Below are positions 61,907 through 64,000 of a stretch of DNA of 64,000 nt, in pieces. The stretch's first letter is position 1. Each line of letters opens with the position of its first letter. The translations under genes were made by a program, and so were the position numbers. The notes below the pieces were generated by a model. It was given only the letters and a program-made list of their open reading frames with translations, was not told the origin of the DNA and did not search any database. This stretch comes from Flavobacterium hydrophilum. GTDB taxonomy: Bacteria; Bacteroidota; Bacteroidia; Flavobacteriales; Flavobacteriaceae. The stretch is from NCBI RefSeq assembly GCF_003202405.1, contig NZ_QJHL01000001.1:1-64000 (forward strand), written 5' to 3'.

Positions 61907-62604
61907 ATTGCTTTTTCTAAAATCAATAGTTTTTCTCTCAAATCAGCTACTCCTTCTGAAGCAAATTTTGCAATCGTTTCTACTTTATTTTGAATATTCG
62001 GAATCGCAATTGGTTTTGGGTCAATATAAAAAACCGGAGTAATACTATAGGTGTAACTGATTAATCCTGCAGCAGGATAAACTTGCAGAGAAGTACCGAT
62101 TACGGCAAAATAATCTGCCTCTTCCACAATTTTTATTGCTTCTTCGAGAGCAGGAACTTCTTCGCCAAACCAAACAATATGTGGGCGAAGTTGATGTCCA
62201 TTTTCGTCAAAATCTCCAGTGAACAGATCTTCAGTCCAATTTAAAATCAGTTTTTTGTTTTGAACGCTTCTTACTTTTAGCAATTCACCGTGCAGATGCA
62301 GGACTTTTGTGCTTCCGGCTCTTTCGTGTAAATCGTCTACATTCTGGGTGATAATATGGACATCAAAATCTTTTTCTAATTCGGCTAAAATTACGTGTCC
62401 TAAATTGGGTTCGACTTCTTTGAGCTGTTGGCGTCTTTTATTATAAAAATCTAAAACCAGTTCTTGATTTTTACGCCAGCCTTCAGGAGTTGCTACTTCC
62501 ATTACGTCATGACCTTCCCATAATCCATCGCTGTCACGAAATGTTTTGATGCCGCTTTCGGCACTTATTCCGGCTCCGGTTAACACCACTAATTTCTTTT
62601 TCAT
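61903..62604 (-). CDS. Sirtuin-like NAD-dependent deacylase without zinc cysteines
   Basis: 233 residues from ATG at 62604 (MKKKLVVLTGAGISAESG). The NAD-binding segments GAGISAESGIKTFRD, TQNVDDLHERAG and HLHGE (catalytic His) are intact. The usual two CxxC zinc pairs are missing; the chosen protein contains no cysteine at all. Such zinc-less sirtuins are known in some bacteria. It may deacylate proteins. It overlaps the following sterol-desaturase-like gene by four bases. Confidence 0.88.
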   Translation of the reverse strand: MKKKLVVLTGAGISAESGIKTFRDSDGLWEGHDVMEVATPEGWRKNQELVLDFYNKRRQQLKEVEPNLGHVILAELEKDFDVHIITQNVDDLHERAGSTKVLHLHGELLKVRSVQNKKLILNWTEDLFTGDFDENGHQLRPHIVWFGEEVPALEEAIKIVEEADYFAVIGTSLQVYPAAGLISYTYSITPVFYIDPKPIAIPNIQNKVETIAKFASEGVADLREKLLILEKAI

Positions 62605-62618
62605 TTTTTGTATTGCAA

Positions 62619-63938
62619 TTATTTTGGTAATTGATTCACTTCTAATATTCGTACCATTGTTGGCTCTGATTTTGCCAAACCTTCTCCGTCCACCTGATTT
62701 ACATTTTGAAGAAAGATATGAAGTTTTTTTTGTTTTTCCCAAAGCGAAATGTCATAATTGGGTTCCCATTGACCTATTGATGTTGTTGTTAAATCTGTTA
62801 TTTTCCAATTACTGTTTTTATCTAAATTCGTGTAAGCCATTGAGACTTTGTTTTCTCTTTCGCTGTCTCTAAATAGAAGGTACAAATAGCGATTTTCCCC
62901 TTCTTCTTTAATTAATAAATCAGGTCTGGAAATTGGGATTTTTTTGGTGCCGCCGCCTCCCAAAGAAAAAGGAGTTGTTCGAAAAGCTGTGTTTGTTTTT
63001 TTCCAGACGCCATTTTCTAAATAAACAATCTGAAACTGCGGAATAGTATTTTCACTCCAATAGTTAGCAATATAAGGATTTCCATTTTCATCAGCTGTCA
63101 TCGAAGTTTGGTTGATCAAATTCGATTTTTCCGGAATGTTCCATGCAATTTCTGCCGATGCGACAGTTATTGGCAAATTGTACTTTTCTCCGTTTGATTT
63201 TTCCCAACTCAAACCACCATCAGAAGAGCGGGCATAACAGATGTCATGATTCGTCGATACATCCCAGCTTTCTCTCCAAACCCATGAAAGATGTATTGTG
63301 CCTTTTTTATCTACTTTGGCTTGCCAATACGCACTTCTTTTGTCTTCGCCATTTAATAGATTGCTCTGAATTTGCGACCATTTTTTGTCTTTTACAGAAT
63401 AGGAATTAATAATCATGTTACCTCTTCCGGAAGCACCTGAACGATAAAAAAACAATAAATTTCCGTTTGGTAAATTATAAAATTCAGGATAGGTTACTTT
63501 TTGCTCGGCAATGCCGGTCATTGATTCTTCATTACCCAAATCTAAACTTAAAGGTGCTTTACTCTTTGCATACCGAAGTTTAGTATCATGATGATCCCAG
63601 CTGATGTGGAAGAAACCATCTCCGTCCACAGCAATACTAATGCTGTTATGAGCATCTCTTGAATTACCGGAATAAGGTGTTTTTACGGTTTCCCAAGTGT
63701 ATGTATTAAGTTTTCTTTTGCCTAAGACTACTGAGCCACTATCATCGTAATAGGCTGTAAACTGAAAGTTTTTAAAAGTAGTTACAGCATTTTTTCTGAA
63801 TTTAACCGTATTAACAGAATTATTGCTCCAGCCATATCCAACAGAAATTTCTTTAGCAGGTTTTGTTGCACAGGCAAAAAGGGTGAGAAATAAAGCACAC
63901 AAAATGCTTTTGTGAAAATGCTTGTTCATTAATGTCAT
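62619..63938 (-). CDS. BNR_4-type beta-propeller lipoprotein, polysaccharide-lyase-like
   Basis: 439 residues. Lipoprotein signal with LFAC lipobox near 17-21. Several WD- or BNR-like repeats (SISIAVDGDGFFHISWDHHDTKLRYAKS, SQIQSNLLNGEDKRSAYWQAKVDKKGTIHLSWVWR, MTADENGNPYIANYWS). A His (AHNSIS) and a second His (WDHHD) are 20 residues apart, like His123/His143 in PL25-type ulvan lyases as I recall them. A polysaccharide lyase function is possible but unproven. A second ATG at codon 4 is an alternative start. Confidence 0.7.
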   Translation of the reverse strand: MTLMNKHFHKSILCALFLTLFACATKPAKEISVGYGWSNNSVNTVKFRKNAVTTFKNFQFTAYYDDSGSVVLGKRKLNTYTWETVKTPYSGNSRDAHNSISIAVDGDGFFHISWDHHDTKLRYAKSKAPLSLDLGNEESMTGIAEQKVTYPEFYNLPNGNLLFFYRSGASGRGNMIINSYSVKDKKWSQIQSNLLNGEDKRSAYWQAKVDKKGTIHLSWVWRESWDVSTNHDICYARSSDGGLSWEKSNGEKYNLPITVASAEIAWNIPEKSNLINQTSMTADENGNPYIANYWSENTIPQFQIVYLENGVWKKTNTAFRTTPFSLGGGGTKKIPISRPDLLIKEEGENRYLYLLFRDSERENKVSMAYTNLDKNSNWKITDLTTTSIGQWEPNYDISLWEKQKKLHIFLQNVNQVDGEGLAKSEPTMVRILEVNQLPK

Positions 63939-63954
63939 TTTTATGAGGCAGTTA

Positions 63955-63968
63955 GTAATTAGTAAAAA
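63955..63968 (+). repeat. Single copy of GTAATTAGTAAAAA
   Basis: An exact copy of the 14-base unit of the tandem array at 55293, 8.5 kb away. Confidence 0.6.
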
Positions 63969-64000
63969 TAACCGATTTTTAGAATAGTATGAATTAAAAC

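Noticed and set aside
62605..62742. Upstream extension of the sirtuin
   Set aside because: The 46 extra residues overlap the BNR_4 gene and do not resemble any sirtuin N-terminus; the ATG at 62604 gives the normal start.
1..64000. Mobile elements or phage
   Set aside because: No transposase, integrase or phage structural gene was recognised; the repeats found are non-coding.

Overview
The window is chromosomal DNA of a Flavobacterium-like member of the Bacteroidetes. The evidence is the low GC content, promoters with a TAnnTTTG -7 element, weak Shine-Dalgarno sequences, and typical flavobacterial proteins: a PafA-type phosphatase, long-form GAPDH, two-subunit methylmalonyl-CoA mutase with MeaB, a DivIC-type protein, and DUF2279, DUF2007 and DUF6929 families. 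I see no transposase, integrase, phage gene or CRISPR array. It reads as core chromosome with accessory intergenic repeats.

Layout. 1-340: end of an rRNA operon (5S) with tRNA-Phe and tRNA-Leu. 0.6-7.2 kb: secreted phosphatase, alanine dehydrogenase with a divergent Lrp/AsnC regulator, long GAPDH and an HtrA/DegP protease. 7.5-11.6 kb: a cell-wall block (dapF, GNAT, mltG, a DUF2279 protein and a lysozyme-like protein). 11.6-16.5 kb: methylmalonyl-CoA mutase large and small subunits with a 68-residue membrane protein between them, then divIC and udk. 16.7-25 kb: mostly minus-strand housekeeping (dienoyl-CoA reductase-like SDR, methionine aminotransferase, TonB-like protein, RsmI-like methylase, protein tyrosine phosphatase, dnaA, yigZ, HAD, ribD). 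25-32 kb: GNAT, prmC, a MacB-like permease, hisS, tRNA-Trp, grpE-dnaJ. 32-37.5 kb: an ABC-2 exporter pair, a sigma-54 activator without a DNA-binding domain, a half DEAD-box protein, DUF2007 and a Cof phosphatase. 38-47 kb: mtaB, small proteins, an ECF sigma/anti-sigma locus whose products carry TonB-plug-like tails, and a polyphosphate kinase 2. 47-57 kb: MATE exporter, LTA-synthase-like sulfatase, two related secreted proteins, meaB, an Rrf2 regulator with an NAD(P)-binding protein, AEC transporter, 1-Cys peroxiredoxin. 57-64 kb: KefB-like antiporter, purB, a sterol-desaturase-like enzyme, a cysteine-free sirtuin and a BNR_4 lipoprotein resembling beta-propeller polysaccharide lyases.

Links between genes. 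The mutase subunits and the distant meaB would act together in propionate/methylmalonyl-CoA metabolism. dapF, mltG and the lysozyme-like protein all act on peptidoglycan. grpE and dnaJ form the DnaK co-chaperone pair. The sigma-54 activator and a sigma-54-like site before grpE may belong to the same regulatory system, which is inference only.

The most interesting material is intergenic: three GTTAA half-sites at exact 10-bp spacing before degP, five copies of a structured repeat, a class of phrase-like short-period repeats before many genes, and small perfect palindromes. No single new multi-gene system stands out. The best protein-level oddities are the HTH-less sigma-54 activator, the single-RecA DEAD-box protein, the cysteine-free sirtuin, DnaJ lacking one zinc centre, and the secreted pair sharing both ends and the leader.
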